A DNA stretch of 64,000 nucleotides, taken from contig JAHHHR010000015.1 in the NCBI GenBank assembly GCA_019359245.1, positions 62,001-126,000 of the forward strand. Direction: 5' to 3'. Below the pieces are notes generated by a model that saw only the letters and a list, made by a program, of their open reading frames with translations, made no database searches and was not told the DNA's origin. Shown here piece by piece: positions 26,963-36,823 of the stretch. Numbering within the stretch: the stretch's first letter is position 1; each line of letters begins with the position of its first letter. The DNA comes from Nostoc desertorum CM1-VF14. GTDB lineage: Bacteria > Cyanobacteriota > Cyanobacteriia > Cyanobacteriales > Nostocaceae. Made by a program: the position numbers and the translations under genes.

Positions 26963-28534
26963 ATGGAACTTATGGATGGTAAGCACCTGCTAGCAAATCG
27001 TTGCAGACGGCGGAGTTTTTTGTTGGGTGCAGGATTCTTAACGGGATTAACAATTGCTAGTCAATGGCATCCGGTATTGGCTAACTCAAGGTTTTCTGAT
27101 TATCCGTTCAGTCTTGGTGTTGCCTCTGGTGATCCTTTGCCAGATGGTGTTGTTATCTGGACACGACTGGCTCCAAATCCACTCTCTGGAGGTGGAATGC
27201 CATTGGTAAATGTCCCAGTACGGTGGCAAGTTGCCCTTGATGAAAACATGAGACAGGTTGTGCGGCGAGGAACAGTGCTGGCAACACCAGAGTTAGCCCA
27301 CTCAGTTCATGTTGATGTGCGTGGGTTAGACCCTAACCGTTGGTACTGGTATCAATTTCAAACAGGCAGGGAAGTTAGCCCCATTGGGCGGACTCGCACA
27401 GCACCAGCATTTTATGGTTCTATCTCACAACTGAATTTTGCTTTTGTCTCTTGTCAAGACTGGCAAAATGGCTACTATACGGCTTATCGGCATTTGGCTG
27501 AGGAAGACCTTGACCTTGTGGTTCATCTGGGTGATTATATTTACGAATACGGGCCACAAACTGGTGGACCCCGCCAGCATAATAGTCCAGAAATCATTAC
27601 TCTTGACGACTACCGCGATCGCCACGCCCTGTACAAAACTGACCCGAATCTCCAAGCTGCTCATGCTGCTTTTCCCTGGATTGTCACTTGGGATGATCAT
27701 GAAGTTGATAATAATTATGCCGACTTAATCCCCGAAGATGACCAAACCCAAGAGGCTTTTAGGAAGCGGCGAGCCAATGCATACCAGGCTTACTACGAAC
27801 ATATGCCCCTACGTCAGTCTTCATTGCCCAAGGGCCCAGATATGCTGCTTTATCGACGGTTCACTTTCGGTAATTTAGCTGAGTTTAATGTACTAGATAC
27901 GAGGCAATACCGCACTAACCAACCTTGTAATGATGGACTTAAGCCTCGCTGCCCCCAAGCTTTTGATCTCAATGCTACGATGACTCGCTCAGAGCAAGAG
28001 CAGTGGCTACGAAAAGGGTTAGATCAGTCGCGATCGCGCTGGAATGTGATTGCTCAACAAACTATGCTAGCCGAGTACAATTTTAATAGTAGTCCAGGTT
28101 CGGGTGTCTTCAATTTAGATCAATGGGACGGTTACGTAGCTGAACGTAATCGGCTCTTGAGTTTTCTAAACCAGCGCCAACCTTCTAATCCAGTAGTGAT
28201 TACCGGAGATATCCACTCTAGTTGGGTACATGACTTGAAGCTTGATTTTAATAACCCAAACTCAGCGACGGTAGGTACTGAGTTTGTAGGAGCCTCAATT
28301 ACCTCTGACTTTCCCGCCCAATTCATCGCTCCAGTTCAAGCTTCCCTACCCAACAATCCCCATACAAAGTTTTTTGATGGAGCCTTCCGGGGATACGTCC
28401 GGTGCAACCTTACCCCACAACGCTGGCAAACTGACTACCGTGTTGTATCAAGCATTATTGACTTGAATACCTCTATCAAAACCCTAGCTTCCTTTGTAGT
28501 CCAAAACGGACAACCAGGAGCGCATCTAAGTTAA
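26963..28534 (+). CDS. phoD: PhoD-family alkaline phosphatase, Tat-exported
   Basis: A 523-residue secreted phosphodiesterase/phosphomonoesterase using Ca and Fe. A twin-arginine signal (RRRSFLLGAGFLTGLTIA) is present in the first 45 residues. PhoD motifs follow: PFSLGVASGDPLPDGVVIWTRL, FAFVSCQDWQNGYYTAYRHL, DLVVHLGDYIYEYG, TWDDHEVDNNYA, VLDTRQYR and VITGDIHSSW. I chose ATG 26963; the longer frame would start inside the upstream inverted-repeat element. It should serve phosphate scavenging in the periplasm; a Pho box was not identified. Confidence 0.95.
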   Translation: MELMDGKHLLANRCRRRSFLLGAGFLTGLTIASQWHPVLANSRFSDYPFSLGVASGDPLPDGVVIWTRLAPNPLSGGGMPLVNVPVRWQVALDENMRQVVRRGTVLATPELAHSVHVDVRGLDPNRWYWYQFQTGREVSPIGRTRTAPAFYGSISQLNFAFVSCQDWQNGYYTAYRHLAEEDLDLVVHLGDYIYEYGPQTGGPRQHNSPEIITLDDYRDRHALYKTDPNLQAAHAAFPWIVTWDDHEVDNNYADLIPEDDQTQEAFRKRRANAYQAYYEHMPLRQSSLPKGPDMLLYRRFTFGNLAEFNVLDTRQYRTNQPCNDGLKPRCPQAFDLNATMTRSEQEQWLRKGLDQSRSRWNVIAQQTMLAEYNFNSSPGSGVFNLDQWDGYVAERNRLLSFLNQRQPSNPVVITGDIHSSWVHDLKLDFNNPNSATVGTEFVGASITSDFPAQFIAPVQASLPNNPHTKFFDGAFRGYVRCNLTPQRWQTDYRVVSSIIDLNTSIKTLASFVVQNGQPGAHLS

Positions 28535-29231
28535 GGGAAGTTCGATAAACCCTCCCTGAGTCCAACTAAAGTTCAAGTCTTTCCCTCTCCGAGTCGGCTA
28601 CGGTGTACACACAAGTCCTCTAGAGTTGTCTCACAGGCTTTTGATCCCCCCAATCCCCCTTAAAAAAGGGGGCAAAAACCTCTCAAAATCCTCCTTCTTA
28701 AGGAGGATTTAGGAGGATCTACAACATTTTGTTTTTGTACAGAGATGTGTGTACACCGTAGCTCCGACTCGGAGAGGGACGGTTTTACGTAGTAAAACCA
28801 GGGAGAGGTCTTTATGGTACCTCAACAAATAAATTTCCTTAATCCGAGCATATCGGCTTACAGTAAATAAATCTTTTTGAAGAGTTATTTTGGCATTTCT
28901 TTGCAATACTTAACTAACTTCTAATTAAAAAAAGTGAATATAGATAAAAAATGATAACTAACATCATAATTGATTAAGTTATCCAAGCTAAATTGAGACT
29001 ATGCTTAATAATTGAAGTTTAGTTGATCATTTTTAAGTAAATAGGTGCAAATGAACTTAAACATTTGTTGAGCTTTTTGTACTTTGTCATTTGTTTGAGT
29101 GTTAAATACTAAAAAAGAAAGTTTATTTGTGCCAAGTTACTAACTAGGTTGTTGAGCAAGGCAGTAAAAACCTGACCTTAGCCAAGTAATAACAGCGACA
29201 ACTAAAGTAAATTTAACAACAATCACGTAAA
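28535..29231. other. Intergenic region with repeat element and USP promoter
   Basis: The left half is a palindromic repeat split by the element at 28597-28762. The right half (28800-29231) is AT-rich with no ORF and should carry the promoter of the USP gene. Confidence 0.55.
28597..28762. mobile_element. Short element with 20-bp terminal inverted repeats, copy B
   Basis: The left end is GCTACGGTGTACACACAAGT (28597-28616); the right end (28743-28762) matches its inverse at 18 of 20 bases. Flanks CCCTCTCCGAGTCG (28583-28596) and CGACTCGGAGAGGG (28765-28778) are perfectly inverse. A sibling of the flanking repeat without the element is at 11421-11470. Confidence 0.85.
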
Positions 29232-30083
29232 ATGATAGAAAAAATTTTGCTGGCTGTATCGGGATTGGGACATGCAGAAGAAATGCTCAAAACCCTGAGA
29301 GAAATTCCTTCAATTCAATCTGCAAAAATAACAATTTTGCATGTTGTTCAGGCACAAAATACTGCTGCTACCATGACAGCTAAATGGGAAAATGGCGGTA
29401 AAATTTTAGCTAATGCCATTCAAACTTTGAATTTAGATCCTAGCCAGGTTTCTTCAATTTTGCGCGAAGGCGACCCGAAAGATGTAGTTTGCCAAGTAGC
29501 TGATGAAATCGACGCTGACTTGATTATTATGGGTTCACGAGGACTTAAGCGGCTGCAATCCATTTTATCCAACTCAGTCAGTCAGTATGTTTTCCAGCTA
29601 TCTTCTCGCCCAATGTTGCTGGTAAAAGATGATATTTATGTCAAAAGAATTAAGCGCATTATGGTGGCAATAGACAGCTCTGATTCAGCAAAAAACTGCT
29701 TTAAATTGGCACTGTTTTTACTGCGAGATATTCAGGGCGGCGAGTTAATTTTGGCAAATGTTGCCACAGATTTAGGCGGGAAAAAATCTGAAATAACTGA
29801 AGTTAGTTCAGATAAAAATCCAGTTTTGGCAGCCGCAGTTGCAGAAGCTAAAAACCAGGGCATCCAATCTCGTTGCTATATCAGTAGTGGCAAACCTGGT
29901 GAAGAAATCTGTCGGTTGGCAGAGGAGTTGAATATAGACCTATTATTGCTCGGTTCTCCAGATCGTCGTCCATCCATCGCTAAGAGTTTTGTTGATATAG
30001 ACCGACTTATCGGATCTTCCTTGTCTGACTATGTTCGAGTCAATGCCACTTGTCCGGTATTGCTGGCGCGGACGATCGCTTAA
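29232..30083 (+). CDS. Tandem universal stress protein (two USP domains)
   Basis: A 283-residue cytosolic protein with two USP domains (1-137 and 140-283). Domain 1 begins IEKILLAVSGLGHAEEM and has the ATP-type motif GSRGLKRLQSILSNSVSQYV. Domain 2 begins IKRIMVAIDSSDSAKNC and has a longer variant, GSPDRR...GSSLSDYV, ending CPVLLAR. Its role is probably in stress signalling, possibly nucleotide binding; this is family knowledge. A terminator-like hairpin follows, shared with the opposing psbM. Confidence 0.93.
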   Translation: MIEKILLAVSGLGHAEEMLKTLREIPSIQSAKITILHVVQAQNTAATMTAKWENGGKILANAIQTLNLDPSQVSSILREGDPKDVVCQVADEIDADLIIMGSRGLKRLQSILSNSVSQYVFQLSSRPMLLVKDDIYVKRIKRIMVAIDSSDSAKNCFKLALFLLRDIQGGELILANVATDLGGKKSEITEVSSDKNPVLAAAVAEAKNQGIQSRCYISSGKPGEEICRLAEELNIDLLLLGSPDRRPSIAKSFVDIDRLIGSSLSDYVRVNATCPVLLARTIA

Positions 30084-30115
30084 AGTCAAAATAGAGTTAG
30101 TGGTTGATAAATAAA

Positions 30116-30142
30116 AACCCCTGCACCATTAGTGTAGGGGTT
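30116..30142. terminator. Bidirectional terminator between USP gene and psbM
   Basis: The stem AACCCCTGCAC (30116-30126) pairs with GTGTAGGGGTT (30132-30142) with one wobble. It has A-rich sequence on its left and TTCTTTATTT on its right, so it could stop transcription from both sides. Confidence 0.75.
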
Positions 30143-30163
30143 CTTTATTTGATACACAAACTC

Positions 30164-30280
30164 TTAATTATCTTTTCCACCTTCGCGGCTAGCAGTTTGG
30201 ATGTAAAGAATTAGTAAAAACACAGTGGGGACTAGTACGAACAAAATGCTCGCTACGAACCCCAGGTCATTAACTTGCAT
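30164..30280 (-). CDS. psbM: Photosystem II protein PsbM
   Basis: A 38-residue single-helix subunit of photosystem II at the dimer interface. The translation begins [19 protein letters not shown] and continues [15 protein letters not shown], matching PsbM. The ATG is preceded by AGAGAGG at a good distance. It is convergent with the USP gene. Too short for most ORF lists, but clear from sequence. Confidence 0.96.
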   Translation of the reverse strand: MQVNDLGFVASILFVLVPTVFLLILYIQTASREGGKDN

Positions 30281-30440
30281 GGCAAGAAAACCTCTCTTAA
30301 ATTTCCAGTCAACAAGATTAGGATAGCATTATCGACGACACAGTTATACCAATTCAAAATTCAAAATCAGGAAACTCAACTTTGGTAAGTATTTTGACTA
30401 CTGACTGGATACAAATTGAAGCAGTGGCAGATTTAACAAC

Positions 30441-30737
30441 TTAAGGCTTGGTGACTACACTGACTGAGCCATTCACTAAAGTTTGACAGGCTAGGCGGTA
30501 ATTTTCCGGCTTTTTTTTGAATTTGCGGTTTTCTACGTCTGTGCGGGGGGAAAGATTTTCTAGTCCTTCGACTATCTCCACAACGCAAGTACCACACTGA
30601 CCATTACCACCGCAATTGGTCATCTTGCCAATGAATTTATATATATCAATGTCATTTTGCATTGCTTTGAGCCGGAGATTGGCACCATCTGCCGCCACTA
30701 CTTCTTTATTCTCTTTAACGAATTTGATATTACCCAT
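30441..30737 (-). CDS. Plant-type [2Fe-2S] ferredoxin
   Basis: A 98-residue electron carrier. The cluster cysteines are in [15 protein letters not shown] plus a fourth Cys in [11 protein letters not shown], the standard C-x4/5-C-x2-C...C pattern. I chose ATG 30737 because AAGGAGG lies eight bases upstream; the longer frame adds 12 residues and ignores this site. The C-terminal part ([20 protein letters not shown]) resembles the small cyanobacterial ferredoxin family next to PSII genes rather than the major PetF. It lies between psbM and psbK on the same strand. Confidence 0.93.
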   Translation of the reverse strand: MGNIKFVKENKEVVAADGANLRLKAMQNDIDIYKFIGKMTNCGGNGQCGTCVVEIVEGLENLSPRTDVENRKFKKKPENYRLACQTLVNGSVSVVTKP

Positions 30738-30877
30738 AACCGATTCCTCCTTGACTCTAAGCTTGGCTTTCAAGGCTTCATATTGACATGGCTTGATTCA
30801 CATCTTATTTATTATATTAAATCATTACAAAATATTAATAAATATTAACTTTGTCAAATATAGCGCCACAAAAAAAT

Positions 30878-30902
30878 AGAACAGGTACCATACCTGTTCT
30901 AT
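30878..30902 (-). terminator. Rho-independent terminator of psbK
   Basis: TAGAACAGGTA (30878-30888) pairs perfectly with TACCTGTTCTA (30892-30902). On the minus strand the stem is followed by TTTTTTT, 20 bp after the psbK stop. Confidence 0.9.
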
Positions 30903-30922
30903 AAATTGAAAAATAGATTAAC

Positions 30923-31060
30923 TTACCTAAATCCCACGGCTGCTTGCCAAACGAAAGCAAGCAACAAGAAGAATACGGGGATGACTGGGAGAACGTCCAC
31001 CAAAGGATCAAAGATTTGGTATGCTTCAGGCAGTTTTGCTAATAAAAGTGCTGCTTCCAT
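30923..31060 (-). CDS. psbK: Photosystem II protein PsbK
   Basis: A 45-residue precursor of the single-helix PSII subunit PsbK. The sequence [19 protein letters not shown] then [20 protein letters not shown] ending AVGFR is a full match; the N-terminal eight residues are normally removed. It is followed by a strong terminator and lies 85 bp downstream of tgt, the tgt-psbK order known from other cyanobacteria. Confidence 0.97.
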
Positions 31061-31126
31061 GTTTGTTTAAATCCAACTATCCAACACAGCGTTCATAATT
31101 GAGAAATATCTTAACATGGTTTGGGT

Positions 31127-32300
<1,174 letters not shown>

Positions 32301-32345
32301 TTATATTTTTGAAGATGCGCCTATAGGACTTACGCAAAACTATAC

Positions 32346-32380
32346 GATGTAGAGGCAATCTATATAATTGCCCCTACATC
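32346..32380. repeat. Intergenic palindrome GATGTAGAGGCAAT / ATTGCCCCTACATC
   Basis: A 14-15-bp imperfect inverted repeat with a short centre, in the 130 bp between two minus-strand genes. A similar GTAGGGGCAATT-type palindrome is seen near 50066-50116. Confidence 0.7.
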
Positions 32381-32424
32381 AATAAATCGCAGCTTCACAT
32401 AAATTTGGTATAACAGTCGCTATT

Positions 32425-32877
32425 TTAAAAAGAATCAGAACAGTCATCGTCAATTTCTGCATCCCATCTGGCTGAGAGGACTTGCTCCATCATCGCTTCT
32501 ATAGCGCTGACATTAAAGGTTCGCTCTCGTCGCTCTTGTAGAGGGGTTGAGCGGGGAATCAACCGCAGACACACTCCTTCTTGCATCAAATCAAAATAGG
32601 TTTCTTGTTGCGACGACTGTTTGAGTTCTAAGTAATCAAAACTACAAACATTTAGATATAGCGCATGGTTAGCCACCAAGGTAGACCTTTGTGGATTGGC
32701 AAAAACTTCCATCACATCCCCTTCACCCTCGCTCAGTACCTTATCTTCTTGGGTGTAGATGTAGTGGACTCGGCCTAAATCTGCCAGCAATCGCCGGATG
32801 TCGAGCTTATTCACAATGATGCCCGTGTTAATAATGCACGGAGCTGGTATCCTGGTGTCGGGTAGATGGTGACTCAT
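32425..32877 (-). CDS. Conserved protein of unknown function
   Basis: A 150-residue soluble protein. Conserved-looking segments are LDIRRLLADLGRVHYIYTQ, NPQRSTLVANHALYLNV and FDYLELKQ. The C terminus is acidic (DAEIDDDCSDSF). There is no signal peptide or membrane helix. I believe it belongs to a cyanobacterial family without an assigned function. It stands between tgt (same strand) and the divergent cobS. Confidence 0.65.
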   Translation of the reverse strand: MSHHLPDTRIPAPCIINTGIIVNKLDIRRLLADLGRVHYIYTQEDKVLSEGEGDVMEVFANPQRSTLVANHALYLNVCSFDYLELKQSSQQETYFDLMQEGVCLRLIPRSTPLQERRERTFNVSAIEAMMEQVLSARWDAEIDDDCSDSF

Positions 32878-33252
32878 AGGAAAATAGCGATTGAGCTAAG
32901 GAGAGCGACAACATAGCTAAACTTTCATAATTGAATAGCTTGTTTACTTCCTACATTTAAAAAAATATCAATTTTGTGGGGCAATCGTCTAATAATTTGG
33001 AGTAAGTTTTTAGTTAACGAATACAAAACACAAATTTTGATCTCTGATGGAATTTTAATTTCCTGAATCATTCGTTTTATGTATAAAAACTATTTCAATT
33101 ATTTACGTGCCACTTAGGCTAGCATAACAAAACTTCCAAAGAGGATCTCTAATAGAAGTAAATCTTATCTAAAATTTTAAAGTCTGCTTATGTCGATTGT
33201 ACTGAAACCAAGACTATTATCTAGCAATTAACCAAATATTAATGTACCTAAG
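32878..33252. other. Divergent promoter region upstream of cobS, no gene seen
   Basis: 375 bp, AT-rich. I looked for a cobalamin riboswitch upstream of cobS and could not draw a convincing B12 box or fold. Confidence 0.45.
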
Positions 33253-34026
33253 ATGACGAAACAGCAACAGTGGTGGAAAAAGCTGCTGTTAAAGCTGGCA
33301 GCTAGTATTATATTTTACACCAGTATTCCACTACCATATTTGCATGGCTTAGACTTTCGGGGAGTAGCACGTCTTGCTTTGGTTGTAGGGTTGATAATTG
33401 GGGGAATTTTAGGGTTACTGGATACGGGGATGAATTATCTGGGTATGCCAGTGTTAACTCGCAGTGCTTTGGTAGTCAGTGTTTGGATTGCCATAACTGG
33501 AGGGCTGCACTTAGATGGGGCAATGGATACTGCTGATGGTTTAGCAGTGGGCGACCCTGATCGGCGGCTGGAGGTGATGGCAGATAGTGCGACAGGTGCA
33601 TTCGGGGCAATGGCAGCGATCGCCTTGGTGATACTAAAAATGGCAGCTTTGACGGATATGCCAGAAAACCGTTGGTTGCTGCTGATAGCTGCTTGTGGCT
33701 GGGGACGTTGGGGACAACAGGTAGCGATCGCCCGATATCCCTACCTGAAACCAACTGGTAAAGGCGCGCTTCATAAACAAGCCATTCATTTTTACAAAGA
33801 TTTGTTACCAGGATTGTTGTTGCTGTTTGGTTTGAGTGGTTTACTTGTGCTGATAGATAAACAGCAACTATTTCTCGCACTAGCAATGATAATTGCTGGA
33901 AGTGCGATCGCCACTTTAACTGGTGCGTGGTTCAACCACAAATTAGGCGGACACACAGGAGATACATACGGCGCAGTCGTCGAGTGGACTGAAGCCTTAT
34001 TTCTGTGTGTACTGACCGTCTTTTAA
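33253..34026 (+). CDS. cobS: Adenosylcobinamide-GDP ribazoletransferase (CobS)
   Basis: A 257-residue membrane enzyme joining alpha-ribazole to adenosylcobinamide-GDP, the last assembly step of cobalamin. Motifs: [56 protein letters not shown] and [18 protein letters not shown]. Five or six hydrophobic segments fit the family. It is isolated from other cob genes. A heptamer repeat lies downstream. Confidence 0.95.
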   Translation: MTKQQQWWKKLLLKLAASIIFYTSIPLPYLHGLDFRGVARLALVVGLIIGGILGLLDTGMNYLGMPVLTRSALVVSVWIAITGGLHLDGAMDTADGLAVGDPDRRLEVMADSATGAFGAMAAIALVILKMAALTDMPENRWLLLIAACGWGRWGQQVAIARYPYLKPTGKGALHKQAIHFYKDLLPGLLLLFGLSGLLVLIDKQQLFLALAMIIAGSAIATLTGAWFNHKLGGHTGDTYGAVVEWTEALFLCVLTVF

Positions 34027-34070
34027 GATGTAGGGAGTAGGGGAAGCAGTAGGAGAAGAATTAATAACTA

Positions 34071-34175
34071 ATGCCCCATACCCCACGCCCCATGCCCCAT
34101 GCCCCATGCCCCATGCCCAATGCCCAATGCCCAATGCCCAATGCCCCATGCCCAATGCCCAATGCCCCATCCCCA
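34071..34175. repeat. Tandem heptamer array (CCCATGC / CCCAATG)
   Basis: About 14 units of a 7-bp repeat alternating between CCCCATG and CCCAATG lie between the convergent cobS and PPC-domain genes. Frames through this array are not genes. Confidence 0.9.
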
Positions 34176-34177
34176 AT

Positions 34178-34633
34178 TTATTTAATCGGTTGCAGCTTTG
34201 TCATCTTGAGTTTAAAAGCCCCAACCCCAGTTTCTCCAAAAGACCGGACACGAATCACATAATTCCCTGTCTCTACGATGCGGGTGAATAGTAGGGAATT
34301 ACTAGTACCATCAGGGCCATCATCATTTTCTGCCAAAGTCGATCCATCAGGTGCTAAGAGGGTAATGATGCTGTCAAAGTTTTCGGATGACAGGTCAACT
34401 GCTAAATTATCGCCCTTTTCTAACTTCACTGTGTAATCACGGGCAAACCCACCTTGACCTGTGGGAATATCTTTGTCTGAGAGGCGATCGGAAAATTCAG
34501 TAGTGTTAGATAAAGGAATTGGACTATACAATTTATTTTGAGCAAAAGCTGCACTTGTACTTATGCCTATTGCCAGCAATGTGGCAGGAATGATGATGAG
34601 TTGTTTTAAACCTGCCGCAAAAACTTTATTCAT
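34178..34633 (-). CDS. Secreted PPC-domain protein
   Basis: A 151-residue exported protein. A signal peptide (MNKVFAAGLKQLIIIPATLL, cleavage probably after AFAQ) is followed by a bacterial pre-peptidase C-terminal (PPC) domain: VKLEKGDNLAVDLSSENFDS, ITLLAPDGSTLAENDDG and GNYVIRVRSFGETGVGAFKL. It has no protease domain, so it is a stand-alone PPC protein, perhaps an extracellular binding module. I chose ATG 34633; the longer frame lacks an ATG. Confidence 0.85.
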   Translation of the reverse strand: MNKVFAAGLKQLIIIPATLLAIGISTSAAFAQNKLYSPIPLSNTTEFSDRLSDKDIPTGQGGFARDYTVKLEKGDNLAVDLSSENFDSIITLLAPDGSTLAENDDGPDGTSNSLLFTRIVETGNYVIRVRSFGETGVGAFKLKMTKLQPIK

Positions 34634-34720
34634 ACACTTCAAGCAATTATTCCACAAAAATAGGGTAATTATGTCGATTGATGCACTAATATGTCAAAGC
34701 TTGCCCATTTAATTCTTAAT

Positions 34721-35398
34721 TTATCCATCTTTGACGGCAGTAGCTACTGCTACTAATCCTAAGACCACAATTCCATCCTGACGAAGTGTTTGCACAGCAG
34801 ACCTAGCAGTAGCACCAGTAGTATAAATATCGTCCACTAACAGCACTGGAACATTGGGGGGACGGTGGCGAAATTCTTGGCCGACAGCAAAAGCTTGAGC
34901 CAAATTTTTTTCTCGTTTAGATACCGATAAACCAAATTGCGCTTCAGTTTCTCGCACTCTTGCTAAACCGTTTAGTTTCAATTTTAATCCAGTTATTTCG
35001 CAAAAGCTTTGTGCTATCAGTGCGGCTTGATTGTATTTACGTTGCTTTTGCTTGCTAGGGTGCATTGGGATGGGAACCACCACAGGCTGCCTATGTTGCT
35101 TTGGAGAATTTAACAGCCATGCTTCTCCTAGCCATTGACCCAAGGGACGAGCTATTTGGGGTTTATTTTCGTATTTCATCGCTGCGATCGCTCGTTTCAC
35201 CGGGCCACCATACTCCCCCCAACCAAATACTGGTATTGGCTCTTGCCACAGAGAAATTGGGTCTTTACGTTGACATTTTTGCAGTTGTCTGGTGCAGTTC
35301 TGACAGAATTCTTGCGAGGTTGCACGTTGGCACAGAGGGCAATGGGATTGGAGAAAAAGATCGAGTAAGCCTGTAAGATTTTTAATCCAAGTGTGCAT
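34721..35398 (-). CDS. ComF-family phosphoribosyltransferase-like protein
   Basis: A 225-residue protein with an N-terminal zinc-finger pattern (CPLCQRA, CQNC) and a C-terminal PRPP-binding motif VLLVDDIYTTGATA. This is the ComF/GntX architecture, linked in other bacteria to DNA uptake. GEYGGPVKRAIAAMKYENK and VVPIPMHPSKQKQRKYNQAA are typical. Filamentous cyanobacteria often carry competence genes, but natural transformation here is not shown. Confidence 0.93.
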   Translation of the reverse strand: MHTWIKNLTGLLDLFLQSHCPLCQRATSQEFCQNCTRQLQKCQRKDPISLWQEPIPVFGWGEYGGPVKRAIAAMKYENKPQIARPLGQWLGEAWLLNSPKQHRQPVVVPIPMHPSKQKQRKYNQAALIAQSFCEITGLKLKLNGLARVRETEAQFGLSVSKREKNLAQAFAVGQEFRHRPPNVPVLLVDDIYTTGATARSAVQTLRQDGIVVLGLVAVATAVKDG

Positions 35399-35402
35399 TT
35401 AG

Positions 35403-35455
35403 AATTGTCCTTTGTCATCAGTCATTAGTCATTTGTCTTTGACCAATGACTTAAC
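35403..35455. repeat. GTCATTAG-type repeat, copy 6
   Basis: ATTGTCCTTTGTC and AGTCATTAGTCATTTGTC are followed by GACCAATGACTTAAC. It covers the end of the GNAT gene. Confidence 0.8.
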
Positions 35456-35926
35456 ATACACGCGATCGCACCTTGTTGTTTCTACTCCCGTTGCTGGAGT
35501 ATAGCCGTTGCTTTCATACAGCTTGACTGCTTCCACCAAAACGCTGGCGGTTTCAATCCAAATTTGCTCAAAACCACGCTCTGCGATCGCTGCTTCTAGC
35601 TGTTGTAGCAAATATTTCCCTAATCCCAAACCCCTGATGCTGGGCAAAAGATACATTTTGCGGATTGCTACAGCTTTTTCGCCACGGTGTATGGGGTAGT
35701 ATGCCCCAGTACCCACCAATTGGCTTTGGTGTTCAATTACCCAAAACTCTCCCCCAGTAGCTAAATAATATTCCTCTACTCCTAGCACGTCTCGGTCAGC
35801 GCCCTTCGGTTCCCAACCCAGACCGTATTCTGATAATACATAGCTGATGACTTGGGCGGCTCTGGTGCGATCGCTTTGCACCCAATCACGAATTATAAAA
35901 TCTTGATAATAGTTTTTCATTCCCAT
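35429..35926 (-). CDS. GNAT-family N-acetyltransferase
   Basis: A 165-residue acyltransferase. The acetyl-CoA motif is IRKMYLLPSIRGLGLGKYLL, preceded by LVGTGAYYPIHRGEKAV and followed by IWIETASVLVEAVKLYESNGY. The substrate is unknown. Two in-frame ATGs are possible (35926 and 35920). The last seven residues (KSLVKDK) and the stop are inside a GTCATTAG repeat. Confidence 0.9.
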   Translation of the reverse strand: MGMKNYYQDFIIRDWVQSDRTRAAQVISYVLSEYGLGWEPKGADRDVLGVEEYYLATGGEFWVIEHQSQLVGTGAYYPIHRGEKAVAIRKMYLLPSIRGLGLGKYLLQQLEAAIAERGFEQIWIETASVLVEAVKLYESNGYTPATGVETTRCDRVYVKSLVKDK

Positions 35927-35981
35927 TTGCTGGTCAAGTTTACACAGAAAATTTTTCTGGTTCTATATCCCAATTTACTCA

Positions 35982-36211
35982 GCAAATAGCTTTTCTGGCA
36001 CAGTTGATGGTATTAAGACTTACCTGAATCCCGACCAAGGATTACCAACGGCTAAGATATTCTTGAAGAATGACCTTTTACCAGAAGTATGCGATACCTA
36101 CCCAAATTAGGTAAGTTGGCTGCAACCGCTATTCCTGAACTTGGCGCAATTTTCGGTCTGTTGGTTTTTGGTTTTATGAATAGAGTACTGAAGAAAAAGC
36201 CAGCTACATAG
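35982..36211 (+). pseudogene. Remnant of a PEP-CTERM protein gene
   Basis: One frame (from 35982) reads NSFSGTVDGIKTYLNPDQ and GLPTAKIFLKNDLLPE and then stops near 36107. A shifted frame ends with IPELGAIFGLLVFGFMNRVL and KKK before the stop at 36211, a clear PEP-CTERM-type tail (IPE, hydrophobic helix, basic end). There is no start or signal peptide upstream. It is a decayed 3' end of a surface protein gene. Confidence 0.65.
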
Positions 36212-36322
36212 AGAGTGAACCTGAATAGTGGAAGCTAGCCTTGATTAGAACTGTAATTAAACATTATTCTAGCTTTAATAACCAAGGAAATTTAGAAGGC
36301 TAGAAATGCCTAAAATTGTAGA

Positions 36323-36342
36323 GGACATATTTGCATATGTCC
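36323..36342. repeat. Palindrome GGACATAT/ATATGTCC
   Basis: A perfect 8-bp stem with a TTGC loop between the PEP-CTERM remnant and the VOC gene. It resembles small dispersed palindromes of Nostoc genomes. Confidence 0.6.
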
Positions 36343-36400
36343 CCTATTTATAGTGTAATAAGTTAAGTGGACAATAATAAATCAAACGAACAGCGAACTT

Positions 36401-36805
36401 TTAACTGAGAATTCCTAGATTGTTGTAGATTTCGATGAGATTGCCATCAGGATCGCGAAGATGAGCCGTGCGGATTCCCCAGTCTGGGCGATCTTGTGGT
36501 TGAGTCACAACGATCGCATTCTGATCTTTTACTTGCTCATAGACCTCATCCACGTTATCGACTGCGAAAATCAAGACAATTTTATCTCGATTGACAACAT
36601 AAGACGGCTGTTCGACTCTTGGAACTACTTGAGCCATTAATTCTTGTTTGAACAAACCTAGCTTGAGATATCCGGTATTAAACTCAGCATATCCGCTATC
36701 TTCATCGCCCCAATCGACATCAAATTTCAGCAAATCCCGGTAGAACAGAAAAGAATCTTTGTAGTTGGATACAAGCAGTCTCAGGTGTGTTAACTGAAGC
36801 TTCAT
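36401..36805 (-). CDS. VOC/glyoxalase-fold protein
   Basis: A 134-residue single-module vicinal-oxygen-chelate protein: LTHLRLLVSNYKDSFLFYRD at the start, FAVDNVDEVYEQVKDQ in the middle and RTAHLRDPDGNLIEIYNN at the end. It has the fold of glyoxalase I and of fosfomycin/bleomycin-resistance proteins. The specific reaction cannot be assigned. It is 18 bp downstream of miaE and so probably co-transcribed with it. Confidence 0.88.
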   Translation of the reverse strand: MKLQLTHLRLLVSNYKDSFLFYRDLLKFDVDWGDEDSGYAEFNTGYLKLGLFKQELMAQVVPRVEQPSYVVNRDKIVLIFAVDNVDEVYEQVKDQNAIVVTQPQDRPDWGIRTAHLRDPDGNLIEIYNNLGILS

Positions 36806-36823
36806 ATCTGTTGGGTTAGTCTA

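Noticed and set aside
32878..33252. Cobalamin riboswitch before cobS
   Set aside because: No B12-box-like sequence or matching helices could be found by eye.
34071..34291. Frames translating the CCCATGC heptamer array (MPHAPCPMPN-type protein)
   Set aside because: Product of a tandem DNA repeat overlapping the 3' end of the PPC-domain gene on the other strand.
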